DNA of 64,000 bases from contig NZ_CDPP01000004.1 of assembly GCF_000829905.1 (NCBI RefSeq), positions 210,001-274,000 of the forward strand, read 5' to 3'. Below are positions 17,412-25,231 of this stretch, piece by piece (within the stretch, counting starts at the first letter, position 1; each line of letters opens with the position of its first letter). The stretch is from Beduini massiliensis (GTDB lineage: Bacteria; Bacillota_I; Bacilli_A; Erysipelotrichales; Coprobacillaceae). Below the pieces are notes generated by a model. The model saw only the letters and a program-made list of their open reading frames with translations. It did not search any database and had not been told where the DNA came from. Made by a program: the position numbers and the translations under genes.

Positions 17412-17762
17412 TTATTTTGTCCATTGTCTTTGACAATTTTGCATTTCTTTCTCTTTTAACGCCTTAAATAAATCAATATTTAATTTATTACAAATACTTA
17501 AAAGGACAATAAAAGTGTCTGCCACTTCACTTTCAATCGTATCATAATGACTGATCTTACTCTTATCCGTTCTTAAATCTGTAGCATCTTTTCTTATCGC
17601 TTTAGCCAGTTCTCCCACTTCTTCTGTCATCATCAACATTGTTTTTTCAATTTCCTGCTGATCAAATCCACGCAGTTCAATGACTTGCTTAATATATTCC
17701 TGTACTTCCTGCAATGTATTTGTTTCTGATAATCGTTCATACAATTCTATCTGCTTTGACAT
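17412..17762 (-). CDS. MazG-type nucleotide pyrophosphohydrolase
   Basis: A 116-residue all-alpha NTP pyrophosphohydrolase. The MazG core is visible: EEVGELAKAIRK near residue 46, and ESEVADTFIVLLSICNKLNIDL near residue 78, supplying the four acidic Mg-binding residues. The size fits single-domain MazG/YpjD-like enzymes that remove non-standard or surplus dNTPs. It has an AGGGATATT ribosome site and sits alone between the MerR and tRNA genes. A second, separate MazG-like gene lies at 40625. Confidence 0.88.
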   Translation of the reverse strand: MSKQIELYERLSETNTLQEVQEYIKQVIELRGFDQQEIEKTMLMMTEEVGELAKAIRKDATDLRTDKSKISHYDTIESEVADTFIVLLSICNKLNIDLFKALKEKEMQNCQRQWTK

Positions 17763-17894
17763 AATATCCCTCCGTTTTCACCATTATAGCATAATTTTGC
17801 TGATTTAATTTTTATATTCCTTAATCTTTAAAATTCCACAATTCATCTTTTAAAAGGAAAGAAAAAAACACACCGAAGTGTGTTCAAATTCAAA

Positions 17895-17971
17895 TGGCGT
17901 CCACGACAGGATTCGAACCTGTGACCGCACGCTTAGAAGGCGTGTGCTCTATCCAGCTGAGCTACGTAGAC
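17895..17971 (-). tRNA. tRNA-Arg (anticodon TCT)
   Basis: A 77-base cloverleaf on the minus strand: acceptor GTCTACG / CGTGGAC, D-arm GCTC...GAGC, anticodon stem ACGCC / GCGTG with loop containing TCT, T-arm ACAGG-TTCGAAT-CCTGT, and an encoded CCA end. TCT reads AGA arginine codons, which are frequent in this low-GC DNA. Confidence 0.96.
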
Positions 17972-18041
17972 ATCTCTTACTGACTGCTTTTACATATTAT
18001 CATTAATCAACTTATTAGTCAATCATTTTTTGATAAAATTA

Positions 18042-18073
18042 GTAAAATCTCACAGCCTAATGGATGTGAGATT
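18042..18073 (-). terminator. Intrinsic terminator after the small helical protein gene
   Basis: On the minus strand AATCTCACA / TGTGAGATT pairs around a ten-base loop, followed by TTACTAATTTT. Confidence 0.7.
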
Positions 18074-18081
18074 CTTTCATT

Positions 18082-18399
18082 TTAGTCAACGATATCTTTT
18101 ACATCGTTAGCGACTTTACGAGCAGATTTACCTAGTTTGTCAAATCCTTTTTTAACGTCTTTTTCCAACTTTTCTACTTCCTGATGGTTTTTAAACGCTT
18201 CAAGCATAGAAGCGACATTTTCGCCTAGTTCCATCATACCATCACTGGCTTCTTCAACACCATCTTTTGCCATTCTTTTCGCATCTTTAGCGTATTCGCC
18301 CATTTTCTTTGCCATATCACTATTGGCAATTGGATCGATTACTTTATCATCTACAAAATCAACAGCCTGTTCTAAATTATTCTTACTTTTCTTATTCAT
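18082..18399 (-). CDS. Small charged helical protein, unknown function
   Basis: A 105-residue, highly charged protein with no Cys and no membrane segment. It consists of amphipathic helix-forming stretches rich in Lys, Asp, Ala and Val, with repeats of the type AKKMGEYAKDAKRMAKDG and KLEKDVKKGFDKLG. This looks like apolipoprotein- or stress-type helical proteins. A clear AAGGAGG ribosome site precedes ATG. It is 11 bases downstream of a lipoprotein gene whose mature part has a similar composition, and both share the terminator at 18042. Function is unknown. Confidence 0.65.
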   Translation of the reverse strand: MNKKSKNNLEQAVDFVDDKVIDPIANSDMAKKMGEYAKDAKRMAKDGVEEASDGMMELGENVASMLEAFKNHQEVEKLEKDVKKGFDKLGKSARKVANDVKDIVD

Positions 18400-18410
18400 G
18401 GTTATCCTCC

Positions 18411-18908
18411 TTATCCGTTCTTAATCATTTCGCTGAATTTATGTACCATATCATCTTTTGCTTCGTTAATCTTACCTAATCCAGTCGATATATCATTCTT
18501 TAATCCAGTGGAAATTTCGCTGGTTTCACTTTCAATTCCACCGCTGACATTGCTGATGAAACTGCGTACGTTTTTTCCTAGTTTTGCAATTTCATGATTG
18601 CCTGCCTCTTCATTTGTCCCGGCAATATTTTCTAAATAAGAACTATAATATCCCATTTGTTTCGTCACTTCATAATCAGAAAATGGGTCCTGCATATGGG
18701 TATCAATATATTTAATGGCTTCTTCTACATCATTCTCTAAATTATTGCCGATGTTTTTAGCTTCATTTTTCCCTTTATCAATCATTCCTTCAACATCCTT
18801 TTGTAATGTTTCGGCTGTTGTTTTAGGACTGGATTGACACCCACTTAAAACAAAGATCATCATGCTGAAGATAAAAAATGTTATTAACTTTTTCAATGTA
18901 TGATTCAT
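18411..18908 (-). CDS. Putative lipoprotein, helical, unknown function
   Basis: A 165-residue protein with a lipoprotein signal peptide (KKLITFFIFSMMIFVLSGC; lipobox LSGC). The mature part is charged and helical (DVEGMIDKGKNEAKNIGNN, later GLKNDISTGLGKINEAKDD), without known domains. Three adjacent ATG codons occur; 18908 has the best spacing to GAGGG. It is the first gene of a pair with the small helical protein downstream. The pairing of a membrane-anchored and a soluble protein of the same character suggests a shared envelope or stress role, which is inference only. Confidence 0.7.
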   Translation of the reverse strand: MNHTLKKLITFFIFSMMIFVLSGCQSSPKTTAETLQKDVEGMIDKGKNEAKNIGNNLENDVEEAIKYIDTHMQDPFSDYEVTKQMGYYSSYLENIAGTNEEAGNHEIAKLGKNVRSFISNVSGGIESETSEISTGLKNDISTGLGKINEAKDDMVHKFSEMIKNG

Positions 18909-18972
18909 CATCATCCCTCACATTCTATTTATAGCTTTCAATATAATGTGTGTTTCTTATAAAAATTTATAC

Positions 18973-18997
18973 AAAAAAAGAGATCATTACGATCTCA
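18973..18997 (-). terminator. Intrinsic terminator after the phosphoesterase gene
   Basis: GAGATC-ATTAC-GATCTC with a T-run on the minus strand side (18979-18973). It overlaps the last codons of the phosphoesterase gene. Confidence 0.7.
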
Positions 18998-19454
18998 TTT
19001 CAATAAATTCCACATTCATTTTTCCATTATCCATATAAAGAACAGCATAGCTTGCCGGTGATCCACCACGAGGTAAATGCGTTGATCCCGGATTAATTAT
19101 TTTGATGTTTTCAATATCGATATTCATTGGCATATGTGTATGTCCACAGCAAAGAATATCCAATTGATTTTCTTTTGCAAATTCTTTCATTGCTTCTTCT
19201 TTATTGAAATAGCCAAAATATTGACCATGGACAACACCTATACGATACCCTTCAAATTCAATAATCTCATAATCCTTTAAATCTGACGTCCAATCGTTAT
19301 TTCCGCGGACAGCTACAAATTCTGATAACTGATCATCATAGCCTTCATTATCACCGCAATGAATAAATAAATCAGCGTCTTCATTATCTTCCAACACCTG
19401 AATTACATCTGCAGCCCGACCATGATTATCAGACATGATGACTATTTTTTTCAC
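18987..19454 (-). CDS. ysnB: YfcE/YsnB-type metallophosphoesterase
   Basis: A 155-residue calcineurin-like phosphoesterase with all metal motifs: SDNHG (residues 8-12), HCGDNE, RGNND, GVVHGQ and CGHTHMP. The family (YfcE/MJ0936) hydrolyses phosphodiesters in the cytoplasm. It starts with GTG at 19454, overlapping the TGA of the fucosidase gene (GTGA), so translation is probably coupled to that gene. In Bacillus, ysnB closes the order racE-ysmB-gerM-rph-ysnA-ysnB. Here murI and gerM are present but rph and ysnA are absent between gerM and this gene, replaced by the CRISPR array and the fucosidase gene. Confidence 0.9.
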   Translation of the reverse strand: MKKIVIMSDNHGRAADVIQVLEDNEDADLFIHCGDNEGYDDQLSEFVAVRGNNDWTSDLKDYEIIEFEGYRIGVVHGQYFGYFNKEEAMKEFAKENQLDILCCGHTHMPMNIDIENIKIINPGSTHLPRGGSPASYAVLYMDNGKMNVEFIEMRS

Positions 19455-20737
19455 GATTTTAAGGTAATCTCCAATACTGTATCGATAGGATTAGGTAAAT
19501 CATTTGCTCCGGCAAAATTGATGAAAACAATATCCGGATAGTTATTAACGGTCCAGTAATCCATCACTTTCACTTCTGTTCCATCATTTAATAAAATAAT
19601 CGATTCAATCTGATCTTTACGAATGCCAAATAGTGGAATTCCGCCAATTGACATTTCCATTATATGATAATAAAGTTTATTTCCTCTTCGGGTCATACGT
19701 CCGTTATCCGGTTTTGTGAGTTCGGCAGGTCCGCAGCCATAAATGCTTTTAGAATAATCTGCCATCCATTCTCCAATTTCATTTAAAATACGAATAGATT
19801 CTTTAGGGAAACGTCCGCGTGCATCTGGACCGACATTTAAGATCATGTTTCCGCCTTTTGATACACATTCCACTAATTTACGAATGATAGTCGATGATTT
19901 TTTAAAATTATGATCTGCAGAATGGTAACCCCAGTTATCATTCATTGTAATGCAGGCTTCCCATAATACCGGATTTCCCATGTCATCTAAAATGCCATAA
20001 GGAGGAATGACCTGTTCTGGTGAAACAAAGTCCCCTGAATAATCCGTTGGATGCTGCGTTGCCAGTGAACCAAATCCTTCACCGCTGACTTCCAAACGAT
20101 TATCTAAAATAATATCCGGCTGATGTTTTCTAACCATCTCTACTAATTCTTGAGCTTTCCAAGTTTCCGCTGTCATGTTGTCATAAGAAAAATCAAACCA
20201 CATGATATCAATCGGTCCGTATTGTGTACACAATTCTTCAACTTGTCCATGCATATATGTTAAATAACGATCAAAATCATGCAATGTATCTTTAAAAGCT
20301 TCATTTCTTCTTTCCGGATGTTGTTTATCTCCATAATGAGGAAAATCCGGATGATACCAATCGATTAAAGAGAAATACAGTCCCGCTCTGATTCCCTCTG
20401 CACGAAATGCTTCTAAAAATTCTCTGACAAAGTCACGTTTCGTTTTATAGTCAGTCAGCTTACTGTCAAATAAACAATAGCCGTCATGGTGTTTGGCAGT
20501 TAAAACGGCATATTTCATTCCTGCTTTTTTTGCCATTTTTGCCCATTCTTTCATATCGCAGTCGTCTGGATCAAAGGCATCAATATACTTTTGATAATCC
20601 TCATTACTGATCTCTTCGTAGCTTCTGATCCATTCTCCTCTAGCCGGAACAGCGTAAGCTCCAAAGTGGATGAACATCCCAAATCTTGCATCTTTATACC
20701 ACTCTACTCTTTTGTTATATACTGCTCTATCAAACAT
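19451..20737 (-). CDS. GH29 alpha-L-fucosidase, cytoplasmic
   Basis: A 428-residue glycoside hydrolase family 29 enzyme. Typical pieces: KDARFGMFIHFGAYAVPARG, KYAVLTAKHHDGYCLFDS and IDIMWFDFSYD, the last holding the catalytic Asp. There is no signal peptide, so it would cut fucosides after import or act on released oligosaccharides. The protein ends soon after the catalytic barrel plus a short beta domain, with no extra carbohydrate-binding module. Start 20737 follows AGAGGTGA; an earlier in-frame ATG would be inside the upstream hairpin. A TTGTTT-N16-TATACT promoter candidate lies at about 20780-20753. Fucose-rich mucin glycans make such enzymes common in gut bacteria. No fucose catabolic genes are adjacent. 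Confidence 0.9.
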   Translation of the reverse strand: MFDRAVYNKRVEWYKDARFGMFIHFGAYAVPARGEWIRSYEEISNEDYQKYIDAFDPDDCDMKEWAKMAKKAGMKYAVLTAKHHDGYCLFDSKLTDYKTKRDFVREFLEAFRAEGIRAGLYFSLIDWYHPDFPHYGDKQHPERRNEAFKDTLHDFDRYLTYMHGQVEELCTQYGPIDIMWFDFSYDNMTAETWKAQELVEMVRKHQPDIILDNRLEVSGEGFGSLATQHPTDYSGDFVSPEQVIPPYGILDDMGNPVLWEACITMNDNWGYHSADHNFKKSSTIIRKLVECVSKGGNMILNVGPDARGRFPKESIRILNEIGEWMADYSKSIYGCGPAELTKPDNGRMTRRGNKLYYHIMEMSIGGIPLFGIRKDQIESIILLNDGTEVKVMDYWTVNNYPDIVFINFAGANDLPNPIDTVLEITLKS

Positions 20738-20768
20738 TCTTTTCACCTCTGTAACAGTATAACATAAA

Positions 20769-20803
20769 AAAAGAAAGAAACAATCATCATACGATAATTG
20801 TTT
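20769..20803 (-). terminator. Intrinsic terminator, near-copy of the gerM terminator
   Basis: On the minus strand GAAACAATTATCGTATGAT is followed by GATTGTTTC and a run of T. The hairpin arm pairs with one G-T type mismatch. It differs from the gerM terminator at 21872 at only a few positions. It would end any transcript coming from the CRISPR array, just before the fucosidase promoter. Confidence 0.7.
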
Positions 20804-20920
20804 CAAGTTTACAAGTTTCCTCTAATTTAATTAAAATATTCAATGACGAATCTAAATATGTTCCTAATTGTAAATTTTTCATATCCTTAATTCTGCTCTT
20901 GAGGCAGACTCATCCTCAGA

Positions 20921-21537
20921 AAATAAATACATTTTATGTTGTTATTAAACGGGCATTATAGCTATCATATACCACGAAAAGCATTATTTAAATACATCCT
21001 ATGTTGTTATTAAACTTATACGGATTATGTAGCTTACACAACTAAAGAAAAATTTAAATACATCTTATGTTGTTATTAAACGAGTTGAACGTGAAAATGG
21101 TTATCTAGTAGGAATATTTAAATACATCCTATGTTGTTATTAAACGAATCATGGGACATAAAGCTAGAGATTTAACCGAATTTAAATACATCTTATGTTG
21201 TTATTAAACATTACCTCGGCTAAAGAGTATGTAAACTTTCACACATTTAAATACATCTTATGTTGTTATTAAACGGTAAGCAAAGAGTAGTAGAAATGTT
21301 GTTGGATAAGATATTTAAATACATCTTATGTTGTTATTAAACTCTGTTTTAATTCCATCGCAAGCCTCTTCTGCCTTTATTTAAATACATCTTATGTTGT
21401 TATTAAACTTTGGATTTTTTGATTATAAATATAAAGACAAAAAATTTAAATACATCTTATGTTGTTATTAAACTTTCCATATACGAACAATTCTTTTTGC
21501 TGTATATATTTAAATACATCTTATGTTGTTATTAAAC
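20921..21537 (-). CRISPR. CRISPR array, 10 repeats of 30 bases and 9 spacers, no cas genes in view
   Basis: The plus-strand repeat unit is ATTTAAATACATCTTATG followed by TTGTTATTAAAC. Repeats start at 20921, 20986, 21052, 21116, 21180, 21245, 21313, 21379, 21444 and 21508. The spacers are 34-38 bases and all differ. The repeat at 20921 is degenerate at three positions, and those at 20986 and 21116 share a CC variant (ATCCTATG). A degenerate end marks the old, leader-distal side, so the leader is at the right (about 21538 onward) and transcription is on the minus strand. In that sense the repeat begins GTTTAATAAC and ends GTATTTAAAT, like type I-B repeats of Clostridia-type bacteria; a type III association is also possible. 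No cas genes occur in the window, so effector proteins must be encoded elsewhere. Confidence 0.97.
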
Positions 21538-21871
21538 CCTCGTAAATACCGCTTTCTGTAACTCCATTATTTCATAAATCCCCTGTAAATTCAAGGGATT
21601 CTTCTTATTTTACCAGCGACACCTTTGTTTTTACAAATAGAATTCAAAATAAGAGAATAGCCAGTGTTTACAGGCACAAATAGACATTTTTAAAAAATGA
21701 GGCTGGTAAATTATTTAGAATAAGTGGCTCTAATAAAAACGTAGTCTACAAAGAATAAAAAAGCAATTAATCAATAGTACCTCATTTTGTTGATTAAAAA
21801 AAGTGTAATAAATACAATAAAATTGACCACTTAAGCTTTTTGTTTAATGAATGCAACGCTTGAGATAACAA
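21538..21871 (-). other. Probable CRISPR leader and AT-rich intergenic region
   Basis: About 330 bases without a gene. The last repeat (21508-21537) is intact, which makes this side the likely leader. It contains a hairpin AATCCC / GGGATT (21584-21602), a nine-base inverted repeat TTTACCAGC (21609-21617) / GCTGGTAAA (21702-21710) and a repeated ACAAATAGA. No coding signal is seen. The leader role is inferred from array polarity only. Confidence 0.5.
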
Positions 21872-21902
21872 AAAAAAGAAACAATCATCATGCGATGATT
21901 GT
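21872..21902 (-). terminator. Intrinsic terminator of gerM
   Basis: On the minus strand ACAATCATC-GCAT-GATGATTGT is followed by TTCTTTTTTTTG. It begins three bases after the gerM stop codon. Confidence 0.8.
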
Positions 21903-21904
21903 AT

Positions 21905-22873
21905 TTACATTTTAACTACATTATAGACAACATTCTTTGATACGATTTCATCTTTACCAATGGCTTCTCCGTTGACTTCAAAGCTAATGGTTTCCACTCC
22001 GTCGATTTGTCTTAAAGAAAGCAGCAGCATATCGGTTACTTGTGGATTTAATGACATTTCATCCAGCAATGCCCCATCGCTTAAATTTACGATCAGTCGT
22101 CCGTCCTCAATGCGTGTTCCATCCAATACCTTTAGATTTTCAAAAGCTTTGTTTTCACTGATCAAAGATGAAATCGAGTTTTGTGAAAGCAAGATGGATA
22201 CTTTGTCTTGTACAGAAAGATCACTTGTATCAATGCGTTTTGTAACGGGGACATAGAAATCCTGTCCATCAATCTGCTTATTTCCATAGACAACTAAAGC
22301 GCTGGTCTTATGTAAATAAGCGTTCACGGTTTCAAAGTTATTTAATCCTAGATTATGCCCATAGTTAGCACTCAATGAAATATAACTGTCTGGCAGATTC
22401 GTTATCTCATTTCCATCCGATGTAAAATGAAGTTTTTCAATGCCTTTATAATCACATAATGTCCAAGTTAAAGCCTCAATAAACTTTAAGCTTTCTTCTT
22501 TGCTGAGATTTAATAATGCACTGTTGAAATCAATCGTCAGCAGTTTTTCATTTAATGATGTACTGTTGACCTGCAGATCACTGCTTAAAACAGGCGACAG
22601 ATCTGGCAATGATGCCGGACTTTCTTTCATTTTATAAAGAATATCCATTACATCTTTTTCTAACTGTCCGCTCTCTGTTAATTCGATATTGACGGGTATT
22701 AAAAGTCCGCTATTATCTTGGTAAACTACTTCTTTGTAACTCCCGCTTGGCTGATCATACACAACGTTTGATACCGGTTGTTCTTTTGTATCTTTATTTT
22801 TCATGTAAACAAAACCCACCGCTAAAACAAAAGCACAAACCAAAAGCGTATTGATGATCTTCTTTTTTCTCAT
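21905..22873 (-). CDS. gerM: GerM-like sporulation protein with two GerMN domains
   Basis: A 322-residue protein with an N-terminal membrane anchor (NTLLVCAFVLAVGFVYM) and two GerMN domains, about residues 55-165 and 195-310. Typical pieces are VDFNS-like TIDFNSALLNLS, EALTWTLCDY and a closing VETISFEVNGE. In Bacillus, GerM is a sporulation lipoprotein that helps engulfment/feeding-tube assembly and germination. Here the anchor lacks a lipobox Cys, so it would be a membrane-anchored form. GAGGTGA precedes the start. It follows murI by 66 bases, the same relative order as racE and gerM in Bacillus. Confidence 0.85.
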   Translation of the reverse strand: MRKKKIINTLLVCAFVLAVGFVYMKNKDTKEQPVSNVVYDQPSGSYKEVVYQDNSGLLIPVNIELTESGQLEKDVMDILYKMKESPASLPDLSPVLSSDLQVNSTSLNEKLLTIDFNSALLNLSKEESLKFIEALTWTLCDYKGIEKLHFTSDGNEITNLPDSYISLSANYGHNLGLNNFETVNAYLHKTSALVVYGNKQIDGQDFYVPVTKRIDTSDLSVQDKVSILLSQNSISSLISENKAFENLKVLDGTRIEDGRLIVNLSDGALLDEMSLNPQVTDMLLLSLRQIDGVETISFEVNGEAIGKDEIVSKNVVYNVVKM

Positions 22874-22939
22874 ATTCTCACCTCATCCAATTATATTTAT
22901 GAGACTATAAAATATGCAAAAAACTGAACATATGTTCAG

Positions 22940-23722
22940 TTAAACTTCAATATGATGCACCTTAATTTCTTCAAAGTCAAAGAAGCTTCCGGCAGCAAAT
23001 TTAAAATCTTCAACATCCCCCGTCGTATTAATCTCTATCTGTCTTGTATGCTGCGTATCGATCAAATGGTGCTCGCTTAAATAATAGGCAACTTCCTTAG
23101 AAACAGATTCACTTGAAGAAATATAGCAGATGTCTTTTAAGACCTCCTTAAACTGATTGGCAATAATCGGATAATGCGTACAGCCTAAGATAATAGAATC
23201 AATCTTTCCTTGATAGGCAGTTACATATTCCTTGATGGTCTCTTGAATGCCTTTTTTATATTTACCGGATTCAATCAAAGGGACCAGCTTTGGTGTCGCG
23301 AGTTCGTTCACTTGCACCTGCTTATTATATAAGGCAATCGTATCTTGATATTTATGAGAATCAATGGTTGCTTTTGTCGCAATGACCAAAACCTTTTCCT
23401 TTTCTTTCCTTAAAAAATTTTGTACTGTGGAGTCAATAACCCCAATGATGCGTGTATTTGGATAAGCCGCTCTTAATTCTTCCAGCACATTGGCAGAAGT
23501 CGTATTGCAAGCTAAAACGATAATTTTGATTTGATGAGCAATAAAATATTCTACTACTTTTGAAGCACATTCATATAAAGCTGCTTTGCTTTTATCCCCA
23601 TAAGGACAGTTTTTATTATCTCCAATATACATTAAATCGGTATGAGGAAGATCTTTCATCATAGTCTGTAAGACGGTTAATCCTCCTACTCCAGAATCAA
23701 ATATTCCAATCGTGTTCTTCAT
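22940..23722 (-). CDS. murI: Glutamate racemase MurI
   Basis: A 260-residue cytoplasmic racemase converting L- to D-glutamate for peptidoglycan. Signature parts: IGIFDSGVGGLTV at residues 4-16, GDNKNCPYG, VLACNTTSAN with the first catalytic Cys, and ILGCTHYPII with the second. TAGGAGAT precedes the ATG. It follows the VanY-like gene by nine bases and so probably shares its transcript; it is followed by gerM. The neighbourhood matches the Bacillus gerE-ysmA-racE-ysmB-gerM region. Confidence 0.96.
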   Translation of the reverse strand: MKNTIGIFDSGVGGLTVLQTMMKDLPHTDLMYIGDNKNCPYGDKSKAALYECASKVVEYFIAHQIKIIVLACNTTSANVLEELRAAYPNTRIIGVIDSTVQNFLRKEKEKVLVIATKATIDSHKYQDTIALYNKQVQVNELATPKLVPLIESGKYKKGIQETIKEYVTAYQGKIDSIILGCTHYPIIANQFKEVLKDICYISSSESVSKEVAYYLSEHHLIDTQHTRQIEINTTGDVEDFKFAAGSFFDFEEIKVHHIEV

Positions 23723-23731
23723 GTTTATCTC

Positions 23732-24895
23732 CTACTTCTTTTTGCTGACATATTCTTCTAATGTCTTATAATTTAGATCATGCATCTCTTTAGCAATCTC
23801 TTTTCCGACATAACGATACGTATATGCATTATATTCTCTTCCCGTTTCTTCACTTTTATCTTTTGGATAACGCAAGATAAAACCATACTGATAGGCATTC
23901 TTCTCAAGCCAAGTAAAGAATGGGGCATTTTCAAAATCTTCCACTGCTAAATTGGTCACTTGGAACGAGACTGTCATTCCCAACTGTTCTTCAAGATGTC
24001 CTGCTTGCTGTTCGTTTTCAACTAAGGCAGATTCATAGCTCTTATAAGCACTGCGTATATAATAAGGCACAAAATCCGAACTGCTTTCATAAGCATGACA
24101 CATTTCCTTGAGTGCCTGATATGCTTCTTCTCTTAAATATAAGAAATACGTATAACGTGGTAAGTCTTCGATTAAAGACAGATCATCCGGAACATAGCTA
24201 TCCACCGTTGTTTTACCTTTTAAAACAGCGTCCAAAGCCGTCGGTTCTTCTAAAAAGAGAACTTCTTTTGCGGCAGTAGAAGCAGAAATCAGGCGTTCTA
24301 CCTGATGAGGCGTGTAAAATTCAAACAAATCTACCAGAATCTTTGTACAGGCATCCAAAGACTGATACCCTAATTTATTTAAGGATTCTAAATTATCCTC
24401 CACTAAAGCTAAATAGCTGTAGTCATCAATCATATAAAAAGGCTTCAATTTCTCATAAATCGTGATATGTTTAAGATTAAAGTTAGTATTATTGATATAA
24501 TCATTTAGAAGTTTCGCATTAATCAGTGCCGTTAAGTTTTCTCCGACCGACCAAGGCGTATCTGCCTTTAAACGATTGACGATCGTATTCGTCTGTGTAA
24601 CGACCTCCTGTAATGTTGGATATGTACCACTTCTTTCAACACTGTTGTAATATTCATAGTTTTGAATCTGAAAACCGGGATAAGTAATATAACGAATAAA
24701 TTCAAAGACCCCTACATTATTTTCTACCATATAATTCTGCTGTGCTTCATCCATATAGGTCTCAATTAATATACGGCTTTCGTTGTTCATTCCGGCAACA
24801 CGATAAAAACGATCATATTTATTGTTTATTCCTATGAAAGCAACTAAAAAGCATACTCCGGCAAATAAAAAAATATGATAATGTTTTAGTTTCAC
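23732..24895 (-). CDS. VanY-like (LD-/DD-carboxypeptidase fold) protein lacking zinc ligands
   Basis: A 387-residue membrane-anchored protein (IFLFAGVCFLVAFIGI near residue 6-22). Its last 110 residues follow the VanY/LdcB peptidase fold: IRSAYKSYESALVEN, then WLEKNAYQYGFILRYPKDK and YRYVGKEIA. In active enzymes the zinc is held by SEHxTGxAxD and the EPWH motif. Here these read LEEQLGMTVS (residues about 300-309) and NAYTYRYV (about 356), so both His and the Asp are gone. It should be catalytically dead and may bind peptidoglycan or another protein. The central 200 residues are unrecognised. A GTG start at 24895 follows GAGGTGAT. It lies directly upstream of murI. Confidence 0.8.
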   Translation of the reverse strand: MKLKHYHIFLFAGVCFLVAFIGINNKYDRFYRVAGMNNESRILIETYMDEAQQNYMVENNVGVFEFIRYITYPGFQIQNYEYYNSVERSGTYPTLQEVVTQTNTIVNRLKADTPWSVGENLTALINAKLLNDYINNTNFNLKHITIYEKLKPFYMIDDYSYLALVEDNLESLNKLGYQSLDACTKILVDLFEFYTPHQVERLISASTAAKEVLFLEEPTALDAVLKGKTTVDSYVPDDLSLIEDLPRYTYFLYLREEAYQALKEMCHAYESSSDFVPYYIRSAYKSYESALVENEQQAGHLEEQLGMTVSFQVTNLAVEDFENAPFFTWLEKNAYQYGFILRYPKDKSEETGREYNAYTYRYVGKEIAKEMHDLNYKTLEEYVSKKK

Positions 24896-24956
24896 GGTAT
24901 CACCTCGTTGTTTCCTATTATATAATAATTGGCTCTTATTTACCACTATTATATGA

Positions 24957-24983
24957 AAAGAACCCTGTAAGCAAGGTTCTTTA
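24957..24983 (-). terminator. Intrinsic terminator of the gerE-like gene
   Basis: AAAGAACC / GGTTCTTT hairpin with a mismatched inner stem, ending in TTTTC on the minus strand; it overlaps the gerE stop codon. Confidence 0.6.
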
Positions 24984-25187
24984 CTCTATCTTAAGTTCAT
25001 TCAATTTAATCAATTCCAGCACTGCCTGTATTCTGGAAGTCACTCCTAATTTCTGAATGACGTTAGAAATATGATTACGGACAGTTTTTTCACTGATTTC
25101 GAGTTTCTTGGCAATATCTCTGGTCGTGTAATGATTGATTAACAACTCAAAAATTTCCTTCTCACGTTTAGTAAGTATTCCTGGCAT
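24981..25187 (-). CDS. gerE: GerE-like LuxR-type HTH regulator
   Basis: A 68-residue protein that is only a LuxR-type DNA-binding domain: LTKREKEIFELLINHYTTRD, then AKKLEISEKTVRNHISNVIQKLGV. GerE of Bacillus is a stand-alone protein of similar size acting in the late mother cell with sigma-K. The position near uvrC on one side and murI on the other is the same neighbourhood as in Bacillus, which supports orthology. AAGGGGGT precedes the ATG, and a CATATGATG element about 20-25 bases further up is loosely like a sigma-K -10. Confidence 0.82.
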   Translation of the reverse strand: MPGILTKREKEIFELLINHYTTRDIAKKLEISEKTVRNHISNVIQKLGVTSRIQAVLELIKLNELKIE

Positions 25188-25231
25188 GACTTTACCCCCT
25201 TAGTACATCATATGAGTAAAATCAAAAATGG

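Noticed and set aside
24981-25187. Truncated LuxR-type response regulator
   Set aside because: GerE proteins are naturally stand-alone HTH domains of this size, and the neighbours fit gerE.
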